Source: Castor canadensis | Lineage: Eukaryota > Chordata > Mammalia > Rodentia > Castoridae | Assembly: GCF_047511655.1 (NCBI RefSeq) | Contig: NC_133397.1 | Location: 11,309,501-11,373,500 of the forward strand | DNA: 64,000 bases | Reading direction: 5' to 3' | In this document: positions 1 to 12,039 of the stretch, in pieces | How the letters are laid out: every line of letters starts with the position of its first letter | Position numbering within the stretch: the stretch's first letter is position 1 | Notes under the pieces: generated by a model | What the model was told of the DNA's origin: nothing | Databases searched by the model: none | The model's input: the letters and a program-made list of their open reading frames with translations, nothing else | Program-made: the position numbers and the translations under genes

Positions 1-209
1 TAGTACACTAACACTCCAGGTTTATACCTTTGAAACTTTGTTTGATTCCTTGTTTTGTTTTTTCCTACTTGTCTGTTTTTCCCCTTTCTTTAACTTCCTT
101 CATTCCATCTCCTCTCACCCTTCCATTCTAAATATTGCCATTGTTATTATTACAAGCTAGAAAATACTTAATTGCACACAGTACAGGGACAGTAACAACA
201 CTAAGGACA

Positions 210-1052
210 ATGATGGGAAGACAGAAAAAACAGGGAAACCAGTTTCCCCACAGCAAAAAATTAGTACAGGAACCAAAGGGAAATGAAGAAAACAGATACT
301 CAGATCCGGACTCCAAGAAAATGAAGATAAACTATGCCAAAAGAACCCAATGAAGCCCACAAGAATAATTTAAAAGAAGACATACTACACTTACTCAATG
401 AGAATTTTATAGAGATGATACTGGATAGGGTCAACCGAAATGTACAAGAGACACTCAAGCAATTCCAAGACAACAAAAATAGAGAATTTGAGAAAGCAAA
501 AGAAGAAATAAAGGAAACCAATGAAGCACTGTATAAACACCAGAGTGAAACAGAGAACGTGATGAATAAACAGAAAAATGAACTCAGGAAAAAAATAGAC
601 AACATTAAAGAGGAAACCACCCAGGATATGGAAAACCTCAGAAAAAAGAACAAAACAGAACTGCAAAACAAAACGGACGGCCAATCCAGCAGAATAGAAC
701 AAACAGAAGACAGAATTTAAGAACTTGAAGATGAAATGGTAATTAAAGGAAAAACCGAAGAACTATTAATTAAACAACTCAAGGCTTGTGAAAAGAAAAT
801 GTAAGAACTCACCAAATCCATCAAAACACCAAACTTGAGAATCATGGGCATCAAAGAAGGAGAAGAGGTGCAAGCAAAGGGAATGTGTAATATATTCAAC
901 AAAATAATAACTTAAAATTTCCCAAATCTGGAAAAGATATTCCCATACAGATGCAAGACTCCTCCAGGACACCAAACAGAGCAGATCAAAATAGAACTAT
1001 CCCATGACATATCATCATTAAAACAACAAGTTCAGAAACTAAGGAAATATTG
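210..1052 (+). pseudogene. L1 ORF1 remnant (RNA-binding chaperone), copy A
   Basis: Decayed ORF1. The intact family protein is a trimeric coiled-coil nucleic-acid chaperone that coats L1 RNA. Reading begins at MMGRQKKQGNQ. A frameshift near 330-350 moves the frame into a long charged heptad-like coiled coil (about 334-720), which ends at a TAA. Further stops follow, but related frames still show NLRIMGIKEGEE and NFPNLEK, the usual start of the RNA-recognition domain, and then HIIIKTTSSE. Sequence is lost right after this point, so most of the RRM and the C-terminal domain are absent. The assignment rests on motif order and on continuity with ORF2. Confidence 0.85.
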
Positions 1053-1054
1053 GT

Positions 1055-4000
1055 TGTTTACAGGAGACCCATCTCACTGACAGAAATAAGCATAGGCTTA
1101 GGATGAAAGGCTGTAAGAAGATTTACCAAGCCAATGGCCCCTGAAAACAGACAGGAGTAGCAATACTTATCTCTGACAAAGTAGACTTCAAACCTACATT
1201 GATCAAATGAGATAAAGAAGGACATTCCATACTAAAAAAGGGGAAATAGACCAAAAGGAAATAATGATTATCAACCTGTATGCACCCAATGTCAACACAC
1301 CCAATTTCATCAAACATACCCTGAAAGACCTAAAAGCATATATTAACTCTAACACAGTGGTTGTGGGAGACTTTAATACCCCATTATCATCAATAGATAG
1401 GTCATTCAAACAAAAAAATCAGTAAAGAAATCCAAGATCTAAAATTACAATAGACCAAATGCACCTACTTGATGTCTACAGAACATTTCATCCAACTTCT
1501 ACACAATATACATTCTTCTCAGCAGCCCATGGAACCTTCTTCAAAATAGATCATATCCTAGGGCACAAAGCAAGTCTCAGCAAATATAAGAAAATAAAAA
1601 TTATACCATGCATACTATCTGATCACAATGCAGTAAAAGTAGAACTCAACAACAAAAGTAAAGACAAAAAACATGCAAACAGCTGGAAACTAAAATCTCA
1701 TTACTTAATGAACAATGGATCATTGATGAAATAAAAGAGGACATTAAAAAGTTCCTGGAAGTCAATGAAAATGAAAACACAACCTACTGGAACCTATGGG
1801 ACACAGCAAAAGCAGTCCTGAGAGGAAAGTTTATAGCCATGAGTGCATATATTAAAAAGACTGAAAGATCCCAAATCAATGACCTAATGATACATCTCAA
1901 ACTCCTAGAAAAACAAGAACAAGCAAATCCCAAAACAAATAGGAGAGGAATAATAAAAATAAGAGCTGAAATCAATGAAATAGAAACCAAAAAAACCATA
2001 CAAAGAATTAATGAAACAAAAAGTTGCTTCTTTGAAAAAATAAACAAGATCGATAGATCCTTGGCAAACCTGACTAAAATGAAGAGAGAAAAAACCCAAA
2101 TTAGTAGAATCAGGAATGCAAAGGGGAGATAACAACAAACACCATGGAAGTCCAGGAAATCATCAGAGACTACTTTGAGAACCTATATTCAAATAAATTT
2201 GAAAATCTTAAAGAAATGGACAGATTTCTAGATACATATGATCATCCAAAACTGAACCAAGAGGAAACTAATCACCTGAATAGACCTATAACACAAAATG
2301 AAATTGAAGCAGCAATCAAGAATCTCCCAAAAAAGAAAAGTCCAGGACCTGATGGATTCTCTGCTGAATTCTATCAGACCTTTAAAGAAGAACTGATACC
2401 AACCCTCCTTAAACTGTTCCACGAAATAGAAAGGGAAGGAAAACTGCCAAACACATTTTATGAAGCCAGTATTACACTTATCCCAAAACCAGGCAAAGAC
2501 ACCTCCAAAAAGGAGAACTATAGGCCAATCTCCTTAATGAACATTGATGCAAAAATCCTCAACAAAATAATGGCAAACCGAATTCAGCAACACATCAAAA
2601 AGATTATTCACCACAACCAGGTAGGCTTCATCCCAGGGATGCAGGGGTGGTTCAACATACGAAAATCAATAAACGTAATAAACCACAATAACAGAAGCAA
2701 AGACAAAAACCACGTGATCATCTCAATAGATGCAGAAAAAGCCTTTGATAAGATCCAACACCATTTCATGATGAAAGCTCTAAGAAAACTAGGAATAGAA
2801 GGAAAGTTCCTCAACATTATAAAAGCTATATATGACAAATTTACAGCCAGCATTATACTTAATGGAGAAAAACTGAAACCATTCCCTCTAAAATCAGGAA
2901 CCAGACAAGGATGCCCACTATCTCCACTCCTATTCAACATAGTACTTGAGTTCCTAGCCAGAGCAATTAGGCAAGAAGAAGGAATAAAAGGAAAACAAAT
3001 AAGTAAAGAAACTGTCAAAATACCTCTATTTGCAGATGACAAGATCCTATACCTTAAAGACCCAAAAAACTCTACTCAGAAGCTTCTAGACATCATCAAT
3101 AGCTATAGCAAGGTAGCAGGATATAAAATCAACATAGAAAAATCATTAGCATTTCTATACACTAACAATGAGTGAATTGAAAAAGAATGTATGAAAACAA
3201 TTCCATTTACAATAGCCTCAAAAAAAAAATCAAATACCTAGGTGTAAACCTAACAAAAGATGTGAATGACCTGTACAAGGAAAACTATACACTTTTGAAG
3301 AAAGAGATTGAGGAAAACTATAGAAAGTGGAGAGATCTTCCATGCTCATGGATTGGCAGAATCAACATAGTAAAAATGTCGATACTCCCAAACGTAATTT
3401 ACATGTTTAATGCAATTCCCAACAAAATTCCAATGACATTCATTAAAGAGATTGAAAAATCTACTGTGAAATTTATATGGAAACACAAGAGGCCACGAAT
3501 AGCCAAGGCAATATTCAGTCAAAAGAACAATGCAGGAGGTATCACGATACCTGACTTCAAACTATATTACAAAGCAATAACAATAAAAACAGCATGGTAC
3601 TGACACAAAAACAGACATGAAGACCAGTGGAACAGAATAGAGGACCCAGATATGAAGCCACACAACTATAACCAACTTGTCTTTGACAAAGGAGCTAAAA
3701 CTATGCAATGGAGAAATAGCAGCCTCTTCAACAAAAACTGCTGGGAAAACTGGTTAGCAGTCTGCAAAAAACTGAAACTAGATCCATGTATATCACCCTA
3801 TACCAAGATTAACTCAAAATGGATCAAGGATCTTAATATCAGACCACAAACTCTAAAGTTGATACAGGAAAGAGTAGGAACTACTCTGGAGTTAGTAGGT
3901 ATAGGTAAGAACTTTCTCAATGAAACCCCAGCAGCACAGCAACTAAGAGATAGCATAGATAAATGGGACCTCATAAAACTAAAAAGCTTCTGTTCATCAA

Positions 4001-4752
4001 AAGAAATGGTCTCTAAACTGAAGAGAACACCCACAGAGTGGGAGAAAATATTTCCCAGCTACACATCAGACAAAGGACTGATAACCAGAATATATAGGGA
4101 ACTTAAAAAACTAAATTCTCCCAAAACTAATGAACCAATAAAGAAATGGGCAAGTGAACTAAACAGAACTTTCTCAAAAGAAGAAATTCAAATGGCCAAA
4201 AAACACATGAAAAAATGCTCACCATCTCTAGCAATAAAGGAAATGCAAATTAAAACCACACTAAGATTCCACCTCACCCCTATTAGAATAGCCATCGTTA
4301 GCAACACCACCAACAACAGGTGTTGGCAAGGATGTAGGGAAAAAGGAACCCTCATACACTGCTGGTGAGAATGTAAACTAGTACAACCACTCTGGAAAAA
4401 AATTTGGAGGCTACTTAAAAAGCTAGACATTGATCTACCATTTGACCCAGCAATACCACTCTTGGGGATATACCCAAAAGACTGGGACACAGGTTACTCC
4501 AGAGGAACCTGTACACCCATGTTTATTGCAGCACTATTCACAATAGCCAAGTTATGGAAACAGCCAAGATGCCCCACCACTGATGAATGGATTAAGAAAA
4601 TGTGGTATCTATACACAATGGAATTTTATGTAGCCATGAAGAACAACGAAATATTATCATTTGCTGGTAAATGGATGGAATTGGAGAACATCATTTTGAG
4701 TGAGGTTAGCCTGGCCCAAAAGACCAAAAATTGTATGTTCTCCCTCATATGA
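1055..4752 (+). pseudogene. L1 ORF2 remnant (endonuclease and reverse transcriptase), copy A
   Basis: ORF2 encodes the endonuclease and reverse transcriptase that carry out target-primed reverse transcription. The first 40 or so residues are missing. The frame resumes at CLQETHLTDRNKHR, so the catalytic endonuclease Glu region remains, but TGA stops follow within about 150 bases. Later blocks: endonuclease (from [10 protein letters not shown], about 1264, through [10 protein letters not shown]), a linker (1839-2132), and an open 343-residue RT block (2144-3175). The RT block holds [36 protein letters not shown] and LFADD (3029-3040). The C-terminal Cys-rich segment (CWQGC ... HCW, about 4321-4368) is cut by a TGA where Trp is expected. 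Several frameshifts separate the blocks. It is not functional. Confidence 0.95.
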
Positions 4753-5262
4753 GGACATTAGATCAAGGGCAAACACAACAAGGGGATTGGACTTTGATCA
4801 CAAGATAAAAGCTAGAGCACACAAGGGAGGGGTGAGGATAGGTAAGACACCTAAAAAATTAGCTAGCATTTGTTGCCCTTAATGCAGAGAAACTAAAGCA
4901 GATACCTTAAAAGCAACTGAGGCCAATAGGAAAAGGGTACCAGGAAGTAGAGAAAATGTTAGATCAAAAAGAATTAACTTAGAAGGTAATACACACGCAC
5001 AGGAAATTAATGTGAGTCAACTCCCTGTTTGGCTATCCTTATCTCAACCAGCAAAAACACTTGTTCCTTCCTACTATTGCTTATACTCTCTCCTCAACGA
5101 AATTAGAGATAAGGGCAAAATAGTTTCTTCTGGGTATTGCGGGGGTGGGGGGGAGTGGAAGGGCGTGGAGTGGGTGGTAAGGAAGGGGGTGGGGGCAGGA
5201 GAGAGAAATGACCCAAGCCTTGTATGCACATATGAATAATAAAACAATAAAAATAAATAAAT
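4753..5262 (+). other. L1 copy A 3' UTR with G-rich tract and A-rich tail
   Basis: This segment follows the degraded ORF2 end. It includes a long run of G clusters at 5141-5205 (runs of 3-7 G), then a conserved terminal block, ATGCACATATGAATAAT, and an AATAAA-type tail. The same terminal block, reverse-complemented, marks the 3' ends near 35.37, 60.12, 61.79 and 28.88 kb. It therefore defines the 3' end of the younger L1 families in this genome. Confidence 0.9.
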
Positions 5263-5265
5263 AAA

Positions 5266-7032
5266 AATTGGAAAAAAGAAAGAAATTAGACTTATGCTCT
5301 CCTACATCCAAAATAGGAAAATGTGAATAAATATTGTTCTCCAAAACAAAGTATATGATCATTTGTGCATCTTTCCAGAACAGTTAAATCATTTACAATG
5401 GAGCATGAGAAACACGATGTCTAGTTTGTACCAGAAAGGAAATGTATACCTCTAAAATTCTGAGTATCATGTGATAAGCAAATTTCTCCTGCATATTGTA
5501 AATTTTCCTCTTTACTAATTTTAGAAGTGTTACCACACTCACAACCTGCCTTCATTCAAGATCCAATGATTGTCAGCATTTGAACCAGATGGCACAGAGA
5601 GATGTGTGATGAGTTGGTATCTGTATCACATTTTAAAATAAGATTTACTAAAAATAATCACTGTAAGACTTAGTTAACAACCAGATTCCCAGTTTACAAA
5701 TGAGATGTAAACAGAAAATGTATTTTGAGGTTTTTATTCCAATCTCATATGAAAATTGGGTGTTGAAATAAGGAGGGCTCTATGAGACAATATTCTTGCT
5801 GGAGAGATTGGCTTAAAGGGAAATAGACCAGAGGATGTGGGTGGCAGATGGGATTCTTTAACATTTGTGACCTTATGTAAAATGTAAAATGAGTTGAGGA
5901 GATTACATTAAATTTAAGCTCTTAATCATTCCTACATGGTTGAATCTTAGGATGCATTTTAACCTATAATGTAAGGAGGTCAGTATACACAGGGATTTTG
6001 GAACACAGAAAGAAAAGCAAAGAAGTGGGAATTGTAAATCAAAAGTTCTGAAATGCCAACAGCTTTTTAACTTGCAGTGAATCCTACCATTTTATGGCAT
6101 TTCTCAATAGCAGGGTTCTCTTTTCTCCCATTCTCATGATGACAAACAGAGCCACAGACTCACAGATGTCTGCTTGGCAGTGGGGAGTGCTTTTTCTGAT
6201 GGAGAAGAATGGATGTCCCTATGAGGAAAAGAGCACTGATATCTTCTTCCCTAGGAAAAGAGGCCTCCTCTACTTATCGTTAAGTGCTTGTGCATGTTCA
6301 AGTGGCTTTCTTCTTTCATGTACATTCTGTGGTATTCTTGACATCAGAAACACTTAACTTGCATAGACTAGAACACAATGAAAAAAAGAGCAGAGCAAGA
6401 GAGAAAGGAGAGAGGGTGAGAGGAAAAAATGAGAAATGGGAAAGAAGAAAGCAGGAATTTAGGAAGAAAATACATTAGCTTAAATGTCCCCTTCATCATT
6501 AGTTTTCCCCCAAGATCCTGTCTTTCCTTTCTGGTTTTCATACAAAAAATATCCAAAATAACATCCATATCAGCAGATGGCTTAAATAAACTTTGTAAAT
6601 AAGTTACTAGAGTTAATGTAAGCTGTGTAGCAATGCTGTGTTATCTTCTTCATAAACCATGACATGAAAGCTCATAAACTCTACCGTCTGGTGACAAGTT
6701 TTTAGCTACTGGATTCTATGTAGTTCTCAGGGTTCTGTCCCATCTCACTTCCCTTAAGGTGGTCAGCCCTAGAGTCCTAAAACGTAATATTTTGTGAAAC
6801 ATCTGAGTAAACATCAGAAAAAGTATTTATCCTTATGCAAATCTTGCTTCTTAACTTTAATCATTTTCATACACGCACCCTCTCTTCATCCAGATAACAA
6901 ATCCGTAGTTTATGCCATGTATTCAAATATCTAGCCAAAAAAATTGTTAAAGAGCAGATACTTAATAAATAGCTGTCCTGTGATTGTTGAACCAGCGAGT
7001 AAAACATGATACAGCATCATTGGGAAAAAATA
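5266..7032. other. Single-copy-like stretch, no gene recognised
   Basis: No repeat family, splice-flanked open frame or RNA gene was recognised. The only marked compositional feature is a plus-strand purine-rich stretch near 6380-6470. Open frames here are under 90 codons and show no family motif. Confidence 0.5.
6380..6470 (+). repeat. Purine-rich (GA-rich) tract
   Basis: About 90 bases are almost all A and G on the plus strand, with irregular GAGA, AAAG and GGGA units. It is not a clean short tandem repeat. Long homopurine tracts can form triplex structures, but that is only a possibility here. Confidence 0.6.
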
Positions 7033-7420
7033 CTGTGATGGCTAATCCTCATTGTCAACTTGATTAGATTGAGAGATGGCTTAAATCAAAGGGCTTTGAC
7101 GAATGAATGGCTTTGTTCATTGATGAATTCAAGATTTGAATAGACTATTGAGAAGTGGTGGAACTGTGAAAGGAGGGATGTGGTTGGAGAAAATAGGTCA
7201 CCATTACCAGGGGTATTTCGTTGGCGGGGAGAGTATATCTTGCCCTGGTCCCTTCCTGCTACTGCTCCAGTATGCTTCCTGTTCACATGATGTAAGCTCC
7301 TCTGCCATGTCCTCCTCAAAATGAAATGATGGACTAAAGCTATTGAAACTGTGAGTGAATTAAATCCTTCTGCCTTTAAGTTGTTTCTATCAGATCACAG
7401 AGAAAATAAAACTACACAGG
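7033..7420 (+). mobile_element. Ancient LTR-like interspersed repeat (family uncertain)
   Basis: Starts with TGTGATGGCTAAT followed by TGTCAACTTGATTAGATTG, an opening shared by old mammalian LTR-type repeats. The 3' part (ACTGTGAGTGAATTAAATCC, then TTTAAGTTGTTTCTATCAG) resembles the polyadenylation and end region of such repeats. No duplication at its ends was visible. The orientation follows the poly(A)-like region. ERVL/MaLR is my best guess from memory of the family, and a DNA-transposon origin is not excluded. Confidence 0.4.
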
Positions 7421-9744
7421 TACATAATTGAAGCTATTCTGATTCAAATGATTAGCAAATATCTAGCCCAAATATTTTCCAGTTTAGTGAGTGAGTGTAT
7501 TTTTGTCTTACTCATTTCTACTTCGGCACACATCATCAGTAGTCTTATACATTTGTTAAAAGTTAAAACAAGCTCAATCTCTGCTTCATACTATCACAGT
7601 TGCTTCCAATGACTCTTCCTTTAAATCTGTTTTCTTCTTGGCTACCAATATATACATTTTTTTATTTCTATAGCATTCTGTGCAATTGCTTAACACTTCT
7701 CTGTGGGACTCTAGTGCTTAAATGGTAGTTCAGATACCTTGGTTTATTACCCATAGAATTTGCCATTTGCAAAATGTTCAATCTATTTTCATGATTCTCT
7801 CTCTTCTTCCTGTGACCAAAGTATTTTTCTTTGTCAGAACTTGTTTGTTCATCAGGGTAAAATTCAAGAATTCCTTCTTTTCCAAAATGCTATAATTTAC
7901 TTCCATGATATGTTCTTTAGTCATTAATCCTTTTTTTTTTTGGTGTAAATTAACATGATGTTTGACAAATTGCCTATTTTCAATAAATATACCTAGGAAA
8001 AGTGAGCAAGTTGCCTGATGAATTCATTGATTAACGTAGCAGTTTTATTCCTCTGTGTTTCATTTTCATTTTGTATGGAATAATGTCTTTGTTCAAAACA
8101 CATTTTACAGCTCACTTCAGTGCTGACTACATTATTTATGAGATAATACAGTGAGTGTGGTACAGTGCATTGTTTCAATCCTTTTTATAAGGAAATGTAT
8201 ATATCAAGGTCAAGTAAGTTTGAGAAAGATGGGACATTTCATTCCATGTCTCCTCAGGTATTAAATTAACAAGTGAAAGGTAGTAACAATAATAAAATGT
8301 GTTTTAATTCCTTAAACTTGTTAATTTTTAAGTCTATTAAGTATGTAGAAATCACCATTTACACTTGTCTAAAAGGCAAGCTAAGTATTTACTGTATTAA
8401 GATAAAGAAACCAATTCAATTGCTTTTAAGGTTTCACATGAGAAAAAATATGTGAGCCACAAATTTAAACCCTTTGTGAGTCATCCCAGCAGGCAGATAC
8501 ACAATGCCAAGGGAATCACAATTGACTGTTATGAAGAACAGATTAAATATTAAAGTTAAGAGAAGCTCAAAGCCATCCAAATATTAATTGGGGAAACTGG
8601 GATTGAATGTCACTATCTTACATTCTGTCTCATTCAATAGAGAGGTGTGTTTGTTGTTAGTTTCATATTACATTTACTATTTCAGCAGAGTTGCCAAAGT
8701 GTCATTGCATTTTAAAGTAATTTAAGAGCTCAAGGTAATTTTTTAAAATTCAAATTACAATATTTACAGAAGATACACTGCTTTCTTTCCTCTAAAAAAG
8801 CAAAACTATCAGGTGCAAGAACATTTTTTTTTTTTGTAAAACTGGAATTACTACTTATAGGAGAAAAAGGGACAGCAAAGCATTTTAACAACCTGAAGCT
8901 TCATCATAGCATAATTCTGGTATTAAAAATAATAACAGTAGCTATCATAAATAGGATTGCCTTCTTGATGTCTATTTCAGATAATTATTATTAGCTTACA
9001 AGCAATGGTACTGATTACATTAAAAATTTGATGAGATAAGGAAAATTATAAACCTAGCATTTAAACAACATTCACATTGAGGATTATCTAAAGAAAGTGG
9101 CAATAGTTTTTCTTTGCAAAATAATTTCAATAAAACATACAAGAAAACACAAAGTTTTCAACTTAAATGGAATAATATGGAAACTTTGTATATTTCTTTC
9201 AAGGGCTCTGGAACTGAAGTTCATTGGAAAGCAATATACAAAAATAAGTAATATGGAAACACAACAAGAAATACATACAAAAATTATAAAGTTACAATGA
9301 AAAGCCTGATATAGCTTACTTCATTTTTAAACAAGTAAATTTTCTCTTCTGTATTTTACTGTTCTTAATGCAAATATTTCTCCAGCTTGTCAGTCAGGGC
9401 CAGTCCCTACAAGAGCACACTGTATGAGCAGGTAAGATGGGAGAGGCCACCTGAGGGGGAAAAAAAAACCAGGGTAGGAGTTGTGAAGGATTGGAGAGTT
9501 CTAGCCTTCTTTTCTATTGATCTCTAAACCCCACCTAGTACAGATGGCAAAGAAATTTAGAGAAGTTGTAGAGACCAGCCACTCCCTGCAGGGCAGAGTT
9601 AGGAAAGAAAGAAAATATCAAACAACAGCCTAGTAATAAGCACACATTTACCTATCATTGCAAAATTATTTTCTGAACCAACATGTGTTCAGAATAGTCT
9701 TAAGCTGCAGTTACCTAGAGTTTATGGTTCAATGAAGTGTAGTT
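7421..9744. other. Single-copy-like AT-rich stretch, no gene recognised
   Basis: Only short A or T homopolymer runs (for example near 7931 and 8824) and chance open frames under 70 codons are visible. The part around 8460-8720 has higher complexity and could be non-coding conserved sequence, but nothing in one sequence proves that. Confidence 0.45.
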
Positions 9745-9870
9745 TTATGCCACCAAATCGTCTCAATAAACCTATGAGCTCATTCACAAGCAAGGATGTT
9801 CAGAGAGATTTGTTTTACACAAGATCACACAAGGGCAGAAGTACAATCCAGACCAAGCTCTCCTCTATGT
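9745..9870 (-). mobile_element. MIR SINE fragment
   Basis: Matches the reverse of the MIR core and tRNA-like parts: CCTATGAG, then a GGATGTTCAGAGAG-like segment, then ACACAAGATCACACAAG, then a tRNA-like end (ATCCAGACC). It is highly diverged. MIRs are inactive in all living mammals. Confidence 0.6.
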
Positions 9871-11127
9871 CTATTTTCATTTTTGTCTCTTCTCCCTTCC
9901 TTTCTGCTCTCTTCCTTTCATATGTTCCCCTTTCCTTCTCTCTCTTGCTCTCTCTTGCTTTCCCTATCAATCACTATATTGCTTTTGTAAGCACATGTAT
10001 ACATTTGCTTAATATTTATTCCATTGTATACCATTTACTAAGTTTAACAATATAATCATATTACTTTTTAAAACTATATATCTTAATGTATAAAAAAATA
10101 AATATATTCCTCTGGGATAGAGCATAGCAAACTACAAGAAATTCCAATGACTGCAAGTGATCATGTTAATGCTTTAAGGTAGAATTTGGCTGACCTTTAG
10201 AACCACAAAGGTTCTTTGCTAAGAAATTCTATTGAATGGAAATATCAATAATGATACTGACTTTATACCCCATGTGGTTAATTTTTAGGAACATCATACC
10301 ACAATCTGGTTTTGTGAGTCTCAATCCAGTATTATTTCCACTGAGTAATTGCTTTGAGAGCCCCAGCTAAATTGGGATTCCAGTACCACACCTGTTAATG
10401 ATTCTACCTTAAGGGAAATGAGGGGGAACTAGTGGTAGGAGTTTATACCAGGCCTTTCATGGGATACTTCTTTCACCTAGCAGATGTCCTAATGCTTTCT
10501 TGTGACAGGTTCATGGGCCAGGTTCCTTCACACAGGTAATTGGTTTCTACTGGCATATACCCTTAAATGCTCTGGAAAAACCCAGCCTGGGACAGTTCCT
10601 AGTTCTTCAGATAGAAAGCATAAATTCAACACCACCATATTATAAAATGAGTTCAGAGACCTATGACTTGTATATCAAGAGCAGGAAGAGAACAGTGAGT
10701 CTGGAGCACAGTCTTTTGTCCCCAAGTCATGTGGGAGAGAAATGATGAATCAGGCCGACAGAGAGAAGGGAGCATAGTAACTTGCATTGTACATGGAGGG
10801 ACATGTGTGGGTCACTTTAGGTTCTTGGGAAAATGCCTGAGTATTCTCTTTAAAGGTAGTGTGAGAATACAGGGAGCCCAGTCTGTCTCTGGCCATCTCC
10901 TTAAAGCATTTGAGTGTGCTCTAGAAATGGCTATCATCTCAAGGCTGTCTGAGCCCATTTCTAGTATATGATAGTTATATGTATTCAAAATGAATGCCAA
11001 GGGAAAATCAAACACTGAATTCACTATCTTAATTAGTCCCTGTTGTGTGTGCCTATGCTACCTGTGCTAACAGTTAATAAGGAAGTTGCTTTCTTCATCT
11101 CTGTATGTGCTACTGGACTGGACAGAC
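9871..11127. other. Single-copy-like stretch, no gene recognised
   Basis: Holds a short CTCT/TTGC-rich pyrimidine patch near 9930-9965 and otherwise no recognised repeat. Open frames at 10729-10971 (+) and 10812-11024 (-) overlap each other and show no domain. Confidence 0.45.
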
Positions 11128-11298
11128 AATTGTCAGTTTTACTGATTTTTTTCAAAAACCAGCTCTGATCATGTTGATCTTTCTCTATTGGTTTTCTTAT
11201 ATAAATTTCATTGGTTCTTACTCTGTATTATTTCTTCACTTACACATGATTTCATTTAATTTTCTCTACTTTTCATACTTCCTTAACATGGAACTTTA
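11128..11298 (-). mobile_element. Ancient L1 (L1M-type) ORF2 fragment
   Basis: The plus strand reads TTTTTTTCAAAAACCAGCTC, the antisense of a conserved L1 ORF2 block located between the endonuclease and RT domains. It is heavily diverged. The same old element appears to resume at 12040 after other insertions, because the order of ORF2 segments is correct for a minus-strand copy. Confidence 0.65.
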
Positions 11299-11703
11299 GA
11301 GCTGGCCGGACAAACTGACTCAAAGGACAAATTCAGCTGCTGCTGGTTTGCGTAAGGCCTGTGAGGTAACGGTAGTTGTTATACTTTTAAATATTTGGAC
11401 AAAAAGCCATGTAAGAATAATACTTGAAGGTAACCAACACAGAGAAATATTAATATTTGAGGAAATGGAAATGCTAATTACTCTGATTTCATTATTACAC
11501 ATTGTTTTATGTGGCAAATAGCAATATTGTACCCTTTAAATAAATACCAATATTATGTCAATGAAAGTAAAATTTTAAAAGGAAAATTTCATGACATGGA
11601 AACATGAAAATCAGTAATCTGTGACTATGAGTAGATTTTCATTGGCCATACAGTCGTAGTCTTTTGTTTTTCTTATTTGCCATGACTGTCCTTGCACTAA
11701 ATT
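11299..11703. mobile_element. hAT/Charlie-like DNA transposon fragment, itself interrupted
   Basis: Two flanking parts resemble an old non-autonomous hAT element: a left part with CAAACTGACTCAAAGG and GCTGCTGGTTTGCGTAAGG, and a right part with TTTCATGACATGGAAACATG and TTTTCATTGGCCATACAG. They are separated by an L1M 3' end. Terminal inverted repeats and the 8 bp duplication expected of the family could not be defined, so the assignment is tentative. Confidence 0.45.
11404..11572 (+). mobile_element. L1M 3' UTR end
   Basis: Contains the decayed terminal motif of ancient L1M elements: ATATTTGAGGAAATGG, then TGCTAATTACTCTGATTTC, then ATTACACATTG, then a TGTACCC(x)TAAATA-like block and a final A-rich end. 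It appears to sit inside the hAT-like element. Its length fits a strongly 5'-truncated insertion. Confidence 0.6.
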
Positions 11704-11712
11704 AGAGTTGAA

Positions 11713-11908
11713 GGCTGAGTGTGGCAGTGGACACTGCAATCCCAGCTCAGTGGGAGGTAGAGTTAGGAGAGACAAGGTCTAGTCTGACTACAAAACAAGA
11801 AAGGATGGGGATATGGTTTAAGCCATAGAGCACTTGCCTAACAAGTCCAAGGCTCTGAGTTCAAAACCCTGGTACTGCTCAAAACTAGAAAAACAATAAC
11901 AACAAAAC
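11713..11908 (+). mobile_element. B1-ID composite SINE
   Basis: Left half is 7SL/B1-like (GGCTGAGTGTGGCAGTGG ... CAATCCCAG ... GTGGGAGG). Right half is ID-like, tRNA-derived, with A-box and B-box-type segments (TAGAGCACTTGCCTAACAAG, GAGTTCAAAACCCTGG), followed by an A-rich tail with AACAAT units. Near-identical 9-mers flank it (AGAGTTGAA at 11704 and AGATTTGAA at 11909), consistent with a decayed target-site duplication. Confidence 0.85.
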
Positions 11909-12039
11909 AGATTTGAATAGTATGTCTCACAAATTCTTAGACATTGGTTATGTAATTTTTTATAAAAAATTATATCTTTCACTCAGATTATTAAATGAAA
12001 CTTATTTAGTTTGATTTGTTTTTACACACATGCACACAG

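Larger units (their letters stand above)
1..5262 (+). mobile_element. LINE-1 element (copy A), near full length, internally deleted
   Basis: L1 non-LTR retrotransposon. Order: about 200 bases of pyrimidine-rich probable 5' UTR, ORF1 remnant, truncated ORF2 remnant, 3' UTR with a G-rich tract, and an A-rich tail of AATAAA-like units. The sequence is almost colinear with the minus-strand copy at 35366-40108, so both belong to one subfamily. ORF1 and ORF2 carry stops and frameshifts, and a deletion near 1050 removes the end of ORF1 and the start of ORF2. The left boundary may lie outside the window, so no target-site duplication could be checked. The element cannot move on its own. Confidence 0.95.

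Noticed and set aside
334..720. Charged coiled-coil frame as a host structural protein
   Set aside because: Its position before L1 ORF2 and the following NLRIMGIKEGEE motif identify it as L1 ORF1.
2144..3175. The 343-codon RT frame as a possible functional host gene or retron-like enzyme
   Set aside because: It is the middle of L1 ORF2 with L1 sequence on both sides, has no start context and ends at a stop inside the RT domain.
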